24,412 bases of DNA from Neoconidiobolus thromboides FSU 785 (GCA_025603075.1 MU626519.1:1-24412); one strand, 5' to 3'. Positions 11,340-22,619 are shown, counted from the first letter of the stretch. Notes: generated from the sequence alone by a model not told the origin. Made by a program: numbers and translations.

Positions 11340-11459
11340 ATGTACTATTTGTTTTTCAAAAATAGGCTAACATTAAAGATATTTTTTGCATTAATTATAG
11401 GTGTTAACTTGGCAATAATTCCTTTAACTTCGAAACTTAGAGATAGAAAAAACAACTAA
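11340..11459 (+). CDS. Candidate 39-residue single-pass membrane microprotein
   Basis: ATG-initiated ORF of 39 residues. Basic residues at 7-13 precede one hydrophobic segment, about 14-29 (IFFALIIGVNLAIIPL), and then a strongly basic tail (SKLRDRKNN), as in small tail- or signal-anchored subunits. It does not match a small membrane protein I recognise (OST4, TOM and V-ATPase e were considered). It sits in a gene-poor stretch with no visible partner. Chance is a real alternative at this length in AT-rich DNA. Confidence 0.25.
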   Translation: MYYLFFKNRLTLKIFFALIIGVNLAIIPLTSKLRDRKNN

Positions 11460-11585
11460 GAATATGTATGTGATGCTCATTCCTTTAAATTTGATAAAAT
11501 ATAATATAGATACTTAATAATATATCATTTTTATTTAAGAGTCATGTATAAATAATTCGGGTAATACCAATATCTCTATCGAAAT

Positions 11586-12086
11586 TTAGCGAATATAAGG
11601 AAGTATAAAAGAACATAGTAAATTCGAGAGATTGATATAATAATGGTTTGTAAATGTTAGCTTTATATGATTAGATAACGCAATTATCTGATCAAGTAAA
11701 TCTTTTATACGAGTTAGATAGATAGGTAGAAGATGGTATAGGTTCAAAGTTGGTAAATGACATAAGGTTAATGAGCATACAATTAAAAGAGGTAGTTTAT
11801 AAAATGGGACCGTTGAATTTTGTTTCAGAAATTCAAGGTCGTGTTTACATAGTGAGGAAGTAATATCATTATTGTTTATAAAATAATAATGATTAATCAA
11901 ATGTATATCTGTATCTATAGTCTCATATTCAAAACATTCGATAATGTTAATGTTGTTTAGATGTGGACTCACTTCACTTAATATTTTATATAAAGAACTG
12001 AACATGGGATATAGCTCAATCCTATCATTAAAAGTACTTGAATTTGAAGCACAGTTACATATTGAATCGGCTCCTTTAATAAACAT
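11586..12086 (-). CDS. Unrecognised protein, 166 residues
   Basis: Open frame from ATG at 12086 to the stop at 11586; the frame is also open upstream to 12131 without another ATG. A 166-codon run without a stop is unlikely by chance in DNA this AT-rich, and the residue mix (leucine-rich helical segments, conserved-looking Cys, His and aromatics) is protein-like. Visible parts: an N-terminal CNCAS cluster, an amphipathic stretch LYPMFSSLYKILSEVSPHL, and a Leu/Ile/His-rich C-terminal half with two hydrophobic helices. The pattern vaguely resembles the helical middle domain of fungal Zn-cluster transcription factors, but no zinc cluster or other diagnostic motif is present. It could be a terminal exon or a fragment of a larger gene; no splice partner was found upstream. 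Confidence 0.4.
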   Translation of the reverse strand: MFIKGADSICNCASNSSTFNDRIELYPMFSSLYKILSEVSPHLNNINIIECFEYETIDTDIHLINHYYFINNNDITSSLCKHDLEFLKQNSTVPFYKLPLLIVCSLTLCHLPTLNLYHLLPIYLTRIKDLLDQIIALSNHIKLTFTNHYYINLSNLLCSFILPYIR

Positions 12087-12500
12087 AATGGATTTAATAT
12101 AAAAGAAAAAACATTTTGTATTTATCTGCACTATTTATGTTCAATGTTTTACTTTTTATAATATAAATAATTAAAAAGAAACCTAAAATTACGGTTTTTA
12201 AAAATCGGATTTTTCTAATTAGAATTAATATTCCCTAAACAAAGAATAATGTAATAGCATCAAATATGATAACTACAACATATAACAATATATTAAGAGG
12301 TTTAAAAGAACTTTTTACTTTAAAAGCAATTAGACAAATTGCAGTTTAAATGACTAAAACTTCTTTTATTAAAAAATTATAGCTCATATTTAAAAGATAC
12401 TTATCTTTGGAAATAACATTTAAGCGAATATCTATAAAATTTAATCCTTTTAATAAATATGGTTTAAAATTTTATCAATAAGATAAGCATGCCGGAAACC

Positions 12501-12557
12501 CAATATAGAACGTGCTTTGAGTTTAATTCTGAAATCTTTTTAATTTGTTCTATATTG
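12501..12557. repeat. Perfect 11-bp inverted repeat (hairpin)
   Basis: CAATATAGAAC at 12501-12511 is exactly complemented by GTTCTATATTG at 12547-12557, with a 35-nt spacer. No run of T follows that would suggest a terminator, and no gene ends here. Function unknown. Confidence 0.6.
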
Positions 12558-12857
12558 CTATTGAAAAATGATGTAGTCCAAATAAGTGTGAAATGAACCA
12601 TCTGGTAAAAATATATTTCTTTTTATAGAATCCTCTAATATATGAGCCTGCTTACTAACCTTAATTTCTTTTTTCATATATATCAAGGTTAACTAAATAT
12701 TGAGCCTTGTAATTTATCATAAAAAAGATGTTTTGGATCAACATGGTCTAAGTCGATTTTTCTATTAACTGTTTTCGATTTCAACTACTATCTTACTTTT
12801 ATTTTGTGAAAGCAAACACTTTACTGCTTTCCTTTAACAGGTATATTTATAGACATA

Positions 12858-12957
12858 GGGATGTATTTCTTTAAGAATTTTAATAACAATCTTTTCACTC
12901 AAATAGCACTTAAAAAATGAAAAAAAGTGATGAAGTTAAAAAATCACCCCCACATCC
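12858..12957 (+). mobile_element. TA-flanked MITE-like element, copy A
   Basis: A 100-bp copy. The ends are GGGATGT at the left and ACATCC at the right, flanked on both sides by TA (12856-12857, 12958-12959). The interior contains the family core CACTCAAATAGCACTTAAAA followed by AAAAAGTGATGAAGT. It is co-linear with copy C and inverted relative to copy B. Non-coding. Confidence 0.7.
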
Positions 12958-13484
12958 TAGCTTCTAAGAAGTATTTTTACCATTCTTTAAATTACAACTG
13001 TTGTGTTAATGGTCATTTATAAATCACATTTTTATCACCATATAAGCTACTGGAAGTTCCAATATTAGTATTATATTAAGAAAACTTAGCTAAAAATCCG
13101 AATTTTTGTCTTCATAAAATCTTTATTAATAAAACAATTCATAACTTAGAGCAAAAATTAATATGAATACTAAGAATGAACGAAACCATATATATTTAGA
13201 TATACCTGTAAACTTAATTATACATATTCGCTTGTTGACTTTATTTTAGTTTTTATCCATCAAAGTTAATTTTATAATAGAGTAACATGAACTATGGAGG
13301 TTAAAGCGATAAATAGGTTTTAAATATATATGATCATTTAAAAATCATTAAAATTCTGCAATTATTATTTCTAGCTTATATTATAATTTAACTTGAATTG
13401 AGTAATAAACATTGTAAACCCTTTTTTGTTCTACCTTTATCTTAAGAATGCATCTGAATATTATAAAAAGTTATAACGAACATA

Positions 13485-13585
13485 TGGGGATGTTTTTTTT
13501 GGCTTGATTACTTTTTCCACCTTCCAAGCGCTATTTAAGTGGAAAAATCGTTAGTAAAATTGTTAGACACAAAAATACATCCCCA
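13485..13585 (-). mobile_element. TA-flanked MITE-like element, copy B (inverted, best preserved ends)
   Basis: A 101-bp copy with TGGGGATGT at one end and its exact complement ACATCCCCA at the other, flanked by TA on both sides; counting the flank, the match is ATATGGGGATGT on both arms. Read on the minus strand it matches copies A and C along most of its length. An internal palindrome (TTTTTCCAC pairing with GTGGAAAAA) surrounds the core AAATAGCGCTT. Confidence 0.8.
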
Positions 13586-14131
13586 TATATTTATAATTTA
13601 AAAAATAAAGTTGAAAAATAATTATTCTGTTCATGAAAGACTTACACTTATTTCTCAAATGGAACACATCAAATAGATGGAATTATCAACAAACATAAAT
13701 ATATAATATATTAAGCTGTAGCTTACGTTTTTGACTAATTACAATGTTAGAATGTGACAGTACAAAATAATGGTAAAAAAAATAAGCACAAAAGCTCTAT
13801 TTTGATTCTAATAAACTTAAATAGATCAACAATTAATTTAGTAATAGAAGCGTTCTAATACGTTTGCCTATACTTTTTTCATTCTATTTTTATATACATG
13901 ATTTATAGATAACTCATATGAACATATTTTGTTTTTTAATAATATTTCGATTTCAAAGGTTTCCCTATACTTTTTTATTTAAATCAGATTTCAAATTTAT
14001 ATCAATACAAAATAAAATTTCATAACAGTTATTATTTTAGCAAAGACTAAAATCCATGTAATCCTAAAATTTTACTAGGGTTAATATAGTAATAATTAAC
14101 TTTTTCTAATTAAAACTAATATATATTTTTA

Positions 14132-14231
14132 TTTGAGAATGTATTTTTGGGTTTAAGAATTTCACTGACAATTTTTCCACTCAAATGGCGCTTAAAAGAT
14201 GGAAAAAGTGATGAAGTCAGAAAAAACATCC
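14132..14231 (+). mobile_element. TA-flanked MITE-like element, copy C
   Basis: About 100 bp. The left end is worn (GAGAATGTATTTTTG), the right end is ACATCC followed by TA. The interior core TTTTTCCACTCAAATGGCGC and GATGGAAAAAGTGATGAAGT is clearly the same family as copies A and B. The left boundary is approximate. Confidence 0.7.
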
Positions 14232-14745
14232 TAATTTACTAGTTTTAAATTTTAAAAATCAAAATCTAAAATAGAGTAAATCAAGATTTTGGGTAAAGAA
14301 AATAGAAATATGGCGTAAATAACATAACTGTTAAAATGGTGATCGATTTTTTTTATAAAAATAGCTAAATTATTTATCAAAACCCAATTCTAAATAAAAA
14401 ACTGAATTTTTATTACAATTAAAAGTTTGAAGATGGTAGCTTAATCAGTAAGCAGTCCAGGCCAAATAAAAGAATAAGAAAAGGGGGCAGAATTAGAACA
14501 GAAAACAAAACATACTAGTCAATTATTAATATCCGGCTCAACCCAAAACTTTAGTAACAGTGTGTTTGGTATCAATTTATAAAAATATTAACAAAATATG
14601 CTCTATTCATAAATGGCCTATCTATCAATATTTTAATCCATTAGTACTAATCAAGGAACATAAAAGGTTGGGCATAAAATAAAATGAAGCGAGTATACAA
14701 AGCTGCTATATTAATTTTGTTTTAAAAGCAATAGATTAAAAAGCA

Positions 14746-16693
14746 CTACAGCGGTAAGTATTTGGGATATTCATAAGGTTGTGTAATACTAACTGCAGGT
14801 CCAGATGAAAGTTGATTATCAATTGAGTAGTCTTTGATACTGCGGCTAAGGTAATGACTGGGTGAAGAAGATGACGGTGTAGTCATACTTATTAACTGTG
14901 GGTTAGGACGACGAACTAACCTTGACAGTAAAAGGTCAATAGTACAAAAGTTGTTATCATTCACTGAAAATTCACGATGTACGCGTGATTGTATATGCTA
15001 TAAATAGATTAATGATTGTTTAGATAAGATTTTAGATGAATTTACCTCTTCAATATCATTGAACTTGGTTTTGCAATTTTCGCAATATCCTGGTTTCTTA
15101 ATATTGTTAGGGGCAGGGGCTGCAGAAGCTTTTAACCTTATTGGATGAGGAATTGGTGGTAGAGTCTTTGGTATAATAGCAGTCTAAATATTAATTATCA
15201 AGAATTAAAATATGGAAAAGGAATTACTTTTTCATATTGCAAATGCGAGTTGGGCAATGCAGATAATCTTTTACTTTCATGAGTAGAAGGATCATTATTA
15301 TCAACGTTACAAAACCTTTTAGAAATTACAATAGGATCTATAATACTATCTAAAAGATCATTATTCCCTATATTTATTGGTGGTAAGACAAGACTCCTTG
15401 TTGAATTTGATAGCCTTGAATGAGTGAGCTTGCTAAGTGCGGCTTCAGCTCTTCTTTTTTCAGTACCGTTTATATTCTTTTTTTTTGATTGGCATTTTAT
15501 AAATGGGCATCGTGTTGATGGAACAATATAAAGCTTTGGCCAAGGTATTTCATTGGCATCTTTACTAGGTGAATATTCAGCAGCTACTGCGGGTCTATAA
15601 TGACCAGTTGCATCTTCAACTAAAACAAAAGGATGTTTAAAGAAATGAAAATCTGATTTCTTTAATGTTGGTTTTTCATAACTCATAATTTTTATGCTTG
15701 GAATATGAATAGTGTTATTATCATAACATCTAGTAAGTCCAAAGTGGTGTTGTGAAGGCGTTGGGGGTGGCAACATTATAGCTAAGAAAATAATTAGAAA
15801 CATTTCATTTGTTGGTATATAAACCATTTACGTTCTAAAGGGCGTAATTGGCGCCAGCTGTTGTCATTATAATTATGAGTTTTATCATCAAATATTGGCT
15901 TGTAACTAATTCCAGATGGTTCTGCAGGGTCAAGCTAAAATCAATCTTAAAAGGATTTCTACCATAAAAAAATAAATTTACCTCTTTAATTGGTGGTATA
16001 TGAAAATCAAGATGCCCAGAATTAGGCAGCCTGTGATTATAAGTACTATATAATGGAGACACAAAACGAGAAGGAGCGTTTGAGGTTGTAGTCCTTTGAT
16101 ACACACTGTCATTTCTGATCTTATTAATATGGGGATTCAACGAAGTTCTTTCTGAGTTAGGAAGAAATACTATATGGGTAACCAATTCATTACATGTTGC
16201 TTCCACTTTCTAAATAAATAATTAGTATTTAAAGTTGTTAATAAGTATATGTAATTACCCCACCAAGTTTTTCTAAATCAAAAGCAACTTCTCTTGATGT
16301 AACACCATCCAACTGGTTTAAATAGAAATGAAAAGAAGCTAAATAATCCCTATGAGATTTCAACCAAGTGCTGAAATTGAAAACAGCCTGCGATTGTTGA
16401 ATAGCGGATACTTGTAAGAGGTTAAACACTTTTGATCTGCTACTAAACTCACTATTTTTAGGGCTGTTGTACATATTGTTTGCAGGACTCAACAATTGAA
16501 TACGTGGTAATAGTAATTGTGGCATTTGATTATTTGAATTATTATAATATGGCTTGAAGTTTTTTATTGGAGGTAATACAACAGAATCTTCAACTTCATT
16601 GTTATTGTTATACCTTAGTCTATCAATCTCATTGTTGTTACGATCGATATTATTATTGTATCTAGTATTGTTATGAAAATATTGTTGATCCAT
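14746..16693 (-). CDS. DBF4: Dbf4-type regulatory subunit of Cdc7 kinase
   Basis: Six minus-strand exons (16693-16259, 16209-15982, 15934-15832, 15781-15228, 15183-15046, 14997-14746) encode 569 residues, close to fission yeast Dfp1. Dbf4 binds and activates Cdc7 to phosphorylate MCM at origins in S phase. All three conserved regions are visible: motif N, a BRCT-like piece around 138-160 (FDLEKLGG joined to KVEATCNELVTHIVF); motif M at 306-345 (PFVLVEDATGHYRPAVAAEY, then IPWPKL); and motif C, a Dbf4 zinc finger with C474-x2-C477 and H487, H493 (KPGYCENCK ... EEHIQSRVHREFSVND). The first 70 residues are Asn/Tyr-rich low-complexity sequence. The short motif PPI recurs several times (LPPIKNF, IPPIKE, LPPINIG). 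Five GT-AG introns, 44-50 nt; one separates the zinc-finger cysteines from the histidines. The ATG at 16693 is the first in frame. Confidence 0.92.
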
Positions 16694-18352
16694 ATTATGG
16701 ATTGGGAAAGGGTAACTATAAGCTTAATTAAAGCTCAAATATAACTACCACCCAATCACTAAAACTTTAATAAAAGAATTATTGCAAAATTGGAATTGTA
16801 CTTACCCTGCTTAAGTTCCCTAATAAATAACCACCAATCATTCGTCCTCAGCCTCATTCACTAAAACCCGTTCATTCAATCACTTTATAAAGATTTTTTA
16901 ATTTGACCTCTGGTTAGTCACATTTCCGTATGTTCCTGTACAAAAACTGAGCTAGAGTTAGAATGATATAGCGAGTAGGCCAATCAAAAGACTTGAAAGC
17001 TACAAAGAAAACGTTATAAATGGTTTAAGGAGAAAATACAGATTTAATTGATGTGATTCACAATATTTAATCTTTTTTACTCGAAGAATACGGAATGCGC
17101 TTAAAATTCCCAAACAAATTTGCACTAAAACCATTTAACTGGTGCATTTTGAGGGATATTTTCTATAAATAAACTTTCTAACTAGATCAGGTTATAATTT
17201 TAAATGATTCAAGTTGAAACGGATTATTAATTTATTACCACTGCCCCAAAGTTATAAACCATCAACTATGATCATTAAGTACATTTAAGCCAATTACTAT
17301 TCTAGTCGTATGCACTTAAGCCAATAAAATAAAATAGAACGCTATTTATCCCTTATATTAAAATTTTATTTTTGAGGATCATTTATGGAAATATACATAT
17401 AGAAAATATCGAGTTATAGTATCTTTTAACAACTATAAATATCTAGTGTTTTTATTATTTAAACTGATAAATTAAATTTGTTAACTTTTTAATTAAAAAT
17501 AGTATAATTTAAATTTAAAATATGATATTAAGTACTATAGTATCAAAGTTTTTTATTTAAATCTAGTATAAAATCTAAGTTTGGATTCTTATAAATTTAT
17601 TAGACTAACAAATATAAATAAACACATTATAATCAAGTAATTCAAAAACAAGGGTATCATTTAAAGGCTTTAAAGGTGAAAACAAGATTTTTTACATATT
17701 TGAAATACACACAATATTTTCAAATTAAAGCGCTATCTTGAAAATTCTATAATTGTTACACAAAATACTCTCACTATAAAAAAGTGTTTTTTAAAAAGTG
17801 TTTTATTAATAGTTTTAATTGAACTATTTTATCTGTCATTCAAAGTAGTAGCTTTTAGTATTTGTTGTATATATCAAATAATAAAGATGTTAACTATAAA
17901 ATGAAATTATTTTTGCTTACTTTAATTTTTACAACTATTATTAAACAAGGCTATAAAAAAATTCAAAACTTGAATACACATTTTATCATTTATTATGAGA
18001 TAGTTTAATAAATAAACACTTTGATTGATAAATTAGATGATTTCTATTTTTTATAAAATAATTTACCATTTTTATTTAAAGTTTATATTAAATAAAAGTT
18101 ATATTTAAAAATAGCAATAGAAAATATTTTAAATCTCAGTAAGAAAAGGGAACATTTTCTCAATTAAAGTTACGGGATAAGCAACTTTTGAAATTCAGTA
18201 TTTCAAATTCCTTAACTAAATCCCATAGCTTTAAATAAGCCCATTTGCAATGAACTAAATTTATCAAGGATATATTTAACATTGCAACTTTGTTAGTAAA
18301 TAAAAATTTACTGTATACATTAGTTGGCCAATATCATAAGGCTAATTTAAAT
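16694..18352. other. 1.66-kb divergent intergenic region between DBF4 and the eIF3a gene
   Basis: AT-rich and mostly featureless. Near the DBF4 side, variants of CAATCACTAAAAC recur (about 16752-16768 and 16856-16869) and may be promoter motifs. A short repeat TTTAAGCCAAT / CTTAAGCCAAT occurs at about 17284 and 17315. Two direct copies of AAAAAGTGTTTT lie at about 17779-17804. At 17901-18008 a 35-residue open frame starts with a signal-peptide-like sequence (MKLFLLTLIFTTIIK) but leads nowhere. Around 17070-17175 a protein-like stretch on the plus strand (RLKFPNKFALKPFNWCILRD) may be a relic. No MluI-type ACGCGT box is present upstream of DBF4. Confidence 0.5.
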
Positions 18353-21300
18353 ATGTCTCGTTATAATCTTCGTCCAGAAGCCGCTTACAAAAGAGCTGAA
18401 GGTTTAAATTTATTGTTTTTATTGACTTATTTTAACATCTTATTATAGAACTCCTTGCAGTTGGAGATGAAACATCAGCTTTACAAATCCTTCAAGAAGC
18501 TTTAGTTCGTATCAATCGTAATGTTACCACTGCTACTCTTGAGCCAGTTGTTGTTAAATTTATTGAGCTTTGTGTCAATCAAAACAAATCCAAGTTTGCA
18601 AAAGATGGATTAATGAGCTACAAAAACTTTGCTCAAAATTTTGACCCATTAAGTATAGAAGTAATATCTATTTATATACACTTACTTGCATTTATCTTTA
18701 ACAATTTTAGAAAGTATGTAAGAAATACATTAATCTCGTAGAAGAAAAACTTGTTGAAGCTCAAGCCAAAGCTGATAAAATTGGTGAAGAGGGTGTGGAA
18801 GATTTAGAAGCATTAGAAACTCCAGAATCTATTTTATTACGAGCAATAAGCTTAGAAGATTCTAAAGAGTTAAGTGAAAGAAATATCGTAACTCCTTATC
18901 TTAAACTTCTTTGGGAGACATACCGCAATATTTTAGACGTCCTTAAGAATAACAATCGTTTAGAAGGGATTTATCAAGTAATTCTCATATCATTTTTCAA
19001 AAAAAATCAATTAATTGTTTTCAAAGGAAGTAACTAACAAAACATTCCAATTCTGTATTGAACACAACCGTAAAAACGAGTTCCGTCGTTTAAGCGAAGT
19101 TCTTCGTCATCATTTAACTAACTTTGCAAAATACGCACATCAATCTCATTCTGTTAATTTAGCAGATCCTGAATCTCTTCAACGTCAAATCTCTATCCGT
19201 TTTGGACAACTTAATACTGCTACTGAATTAGAACTTTGGCATGAAGCTTTCCGTTCAGTTGAGGATATTCATAGCCTTTTATCTAACTCTAAAAATGCAC
19301 CAAAAACTGGAATGATGATAAACTATTACAATAAGGTGACTAAGATCCTTTTTGTAAGTAAAAATTATCTTTTCCATGCTGCTGCTCAAAATCGCTATTA
19401 TTCCACCTTAAAAGCATCTGGAACAAAGGTTTCTACTGAACAAAGACAAGATATTTCTTCTCAAGCTCTTTTATCTGCACTTTCAGTTCCAGTAATTACT
19501 ACTGCCAAAATTCGTTCAGGTCTTTTAGATGTTGATGATAGCAAATCTAAAACTTCACGTTTAACAAACCTTTTGAATCTATCACAAGCTCCAACCCGCT
19601 CTGGAATCCTCAAAGAGCTCCTCGCTGATAATATTCTTGAGCGTGTTCGTTCCGAAATCAAAGCTTTATATAAGTTCCTTGAAGCAGAGTTCCACCCATT
19701 GTCAATTTGTAAAAAAGTCGCTCCAATTTTAAAATCTTTGGAATCAAGACCTGAAGAAGCTAAATACATCCCTGCCTTACGCGAAGTTATCCTTACTCGT
19801 TTATTACAACAACTTTCTCAAGTTTACACTTCTATTAAGGTTGATTCTGTTGTCAAACTTGCTTCTTTATCCTCTTCTTATTCTTATGATGCCACTGCAA
19901 TTGAAAAAATTATCATGAATGGGTGCAAACGTGGGGAGCTTTCAATCAAAATAGATCATGCTACAAAGGCTATAACCTTTGAGTCTGACATGTATAGTAG
20001 CTCTAACACCAAAGTTGATGAAGGAACCCTTCTTCAAAAGACTCCATCTGAGTTGATGCGCACTCAACTTACTTCACTTGCTAAACGTTTACACTGTGCT
20101 GTTAACATGATTGATCCATCAGTACAAGCAGAAAAGAAAGAAGCTAGATTAAATGCAATTTCAAACGCATTAAAATCATCTGAAGAAGAGCACAAGAGAA
20201 TCATCAATCGTCGTGCTATCATTGAACGTCGCAAAGAAATTGCTGAAACTCTTCAAATCCGTAAAGAAAAGGAAGAAGCACGTGAGAAAGCACTTCGTTT
20301 ACAAAAAGAACAAGAAGCCGAACGTCTCCGTTTACTTGAGGAATCCAAGCTTAGAGAAGAAGAGCGTAAACGTAAGGAAATCGAAAGCATTCAACTTGAA
20401 GAAGCTAAGAAATTAGCAGAATCCATTAAAGAGAAGATGAAGATTGAAGTTGAATTAAAGGATCTCAATACTGACAAGTTAATGCAAATCCAAGTTGAAC
20501 ATCTTGAAAAAGAAAAGAATGAAATCCAAAGCAAACTTAAATCTGTTGGTCGTCATCTCGATCATTATGAGCGTGCTTTGCGTAAAGAAGAAATCCCCCT
20601 CCTTGAAGAAGATTACCAACGTCAACTTAAATCTGATAAAGCTTACCATAAAGCTTCACAAAAAGCCATTATTGAACTTAGCCGTGCCAAATATGATGAA
20701 GATATGGCAATCAAAGGACGTTTATCTCGTATTTTAACTTCTTATAACAGCTTCAAAGAGCGTATCACTAATAAGAGGCAAGAAGCTCATAGCATCAAAT
20801 TAGCTGAATTACAAGCCAAATTAAAAGAAGCTAAAGATGCTCGTATTAAAGAGTATAACGATCTAAGAGAGGCTAAACGTGTCGAACTTGAAGAAGAACG
20901 CAAGAAAATGGAAGAAGCTAGAGCATTAGAGCTTAAGAGGGAGCAAGAAGAAAAAGAGCGTCTTGAAAAAGAAAAAATCAGGAAAGCTGAAGAGGAAGCT
21001 TCTAAGGCCGCTAAAGAAGCTGAAGAAAAGGAAAGACGTCGTAAATTAGATGAAATCGCTAGAAAACAAAGGGAGAGAGAAGAAGCCGCTGATGAGAAGA
21101 TTAGAGCTGCACGTGAAGCTGTTAGAAACAGTACAGCTCCTTCAACCAGTTCAAGATCTTATATCCCACCAGGACGTAAAGCTGCCATGGAAGGCCAGAA
21201 TAAGGATGAATCAACTCCTGTTCGTCAACATAGCAATGAAAATGTATGGCGTAGACAAGAGAGTGGTGGTCGTCCAGCTGGAGGGGACCCATGGCGTCGT

Positions 21301-21501
21301 CAAACCTCAGAGGGTAGACCCGGCTTTGGAGCCAAAAAACCAGAACCTACTCAATCTGCCGCTAATCCACCAGCCGTTGGACAAGCCAAAGCAGGCGGAT
21401 GGCGTGCTCGTGAAGCCGAGAGACAGGCTAAGGAAAACAAAGATAAGGAAAGCAAGGGTGATGATGGATTTACCACCATTCGTTCTGCTAAACGTTCCTG
21501 A
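18353..21501 (+). CDS. TIF32: Eukaryotic translation initiation factor 3 subunit A
   Basis: Four exons (18353-18401, 18449-18660, 18711-18977, 19027-21501) encode 1000 residues; yeast TIF32 has 964. eIF3a is the scaffold of eIF3, bridging the 40S subunit, mRNA entry and exit sites and other eIF3 subunits. The N-terminus SRYNLRPEAAYKRAEELLAVG is typical of the family, followed by a helical-repeat domain and a PCI domain whose winged-helix part falls at about 434-497. A long charged coiled coil (Glu/Lys/Arg-rich, about 537-860) follows. The C-terminal tail has basic Trp-Arg-Arg repeats (NVWRRQESGGRP, DPWRRQTSEGRP) and ends GFTTIRSAKRS. Codon choice in the large last exon is selective (CGT for Arg, AAG/GAA, CTT), as expected of a highly expressed gene. 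All three introns lie in the first fifth of the gene. Confidence 0.96.
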
Positions 21502-22619
21502 GCGATTGAACTTTTTCACATTTTAATGTATAGTTCATTAGACCTCAAATCATCTTTTGTCTTAATAGACCAGTAATTAAAAAGTGCTTTTAATTCTTAA
21601 TTTTTTAATTTTCAATTTATAAATATGAATATACAAATTATTGAATATGGGTCGTTATACGATAGTCGATATTAATCATAAAAAAGAATAATTACTAATT
21701 ACAAACCTTTCAAAGTTTGATTACTTATACTCTGTTTGATGCTATAGATTGTAATAATTTTATAAATTAATAAGCAAATTAAGTTTTAAAATTAGGCATT
21801 TGATTTTATATAAAAGTATTTCTAAAGTAGTTTAACTTTTTGAGCCAATCCATTTAGTGAGGGCATAAGGCAGCTATGGTTTAACTTTCTTATAGGAAAA
21901 CTACCTTGGTTTTAGACATAAATAGTATTTGCTGTTACAGTCAATGTCTTTAAATTAATTTTAACCCAAAAAATTAGATTATTTGAAACTACCTTATAAA
22001 AACAACATACAAGGGACCTACGTAAATAGTCAAGGTTTTATACTATTCTAAGATTTAAATAGCTAGTGCTAGGCACATTTCAATAGTAATAAATTGAGTA
22101 GTCTTTAATGGAGTAAAAAGCATAATAAGAGTAATCAATAAGTAAGCTTTATTTAATAATTTAAATACAATATTTGGACACTATCATCGGTGATAACGTA
22201 TTTGTTAAAACAGATTTCGATAAATTATTTATAGATTGTGGGGTCACCCTTATTTTTATCACTTGGTAAATCTATACTTATTTATACTTAACTCCGTTTT
22301 GTGGCAATGTTTAATAAATGAGCATTATTATAACATTAAACCATATTTCTTATATCTGAATAATAAAAGACAGATAATAAATTGGTGTTACTATATAACT
22401 TTTATTCCATTTTTTAAGAATCAGAATAGAATTTGTCCGCCACTAATCATCACATTTAATTGGCACAGTCGCTTTTTTCCGTGTTATGAATTTTATTGGA
22501 ATTCTTTTAACAAAGATAAGAACAATGTATTGTTAAACAAAATTTATTCAATCCCCCTTTCATCCTTAATTTATACTATAAAATAATAATTAAACAAACC
22601 CAATTTATTAAAAATTGAA
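21502..22619. other. 1.1-kb intergenic region between the eIF3a gene and the receptor
   Basis: AT-rich. It should contain the eIF3a 3' end and the receptor promoter. A 116-codon open frame at 22236-22586 has no ATG and looks like random AT-rich translation (Tyr/Asn/Phe/Ile-rich), so it is not called. No repeats or RNA genes recognised. Confidence 0.5.

Larger units (their letters stand above)
10499..11585. other. Gene-poor region after the acyl-CoA synthetase start
   Basis: AT-rich DNA beginning with the synthetase 5' leader (on the minus strand a purine-rich stretch with two AAGAATAAAAAA-like repeats just before the ATG). It then contains a 13-bp tandem repeat, a decayed ORF and a small membrane ORF, listed separately. 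Nothing else is recognised. Confidence 0.5.
12132..14745. other. 2.6-kb gene-poor stretch with dispersed small elements
   Basis: No gene can be supported here. It holds three copies of a ~100-bp TA-flanked inverted-repeat element and one 11-bp hairpin (listed separately). On the minus strand between about 12480 and 12750 there are short protein-like pieces in different frames (such as KQAHILEDSIKRNIFLPDGS) separated by stops, which may be the remains of an old gene. The rest is AT-rich sequence without recognised content. Confidence 0.5.

Noticed and set aside
12501-12557. Hairpin considered as a transcription terminator or RNA gene.
   Set aside because: The loop is 35 nt, the stem is AT-rich, there is no T run and no gene ends nearby; kept only as a repeat.
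17901-18008. 35-residue frame with signal-peptide-like start.
   Set aside because: Too short, no mature domain and no splice continuation found; mentioned only in the intergenic description.
19461-19769. Antisense open frame within the eIF3a gene.
   Set aside because: Shadow of the strongly coding eIF3a frame. Other shadows (20213-20416, 20495-20737, 21050-21526, 21307-21519) rejected likewise.
22236-22586. 116-codon open frame before the receptor.
   Set aside because: No ATG, composition of random AT-rich translation, no motif, and it overlaps the expected receptor promoter.
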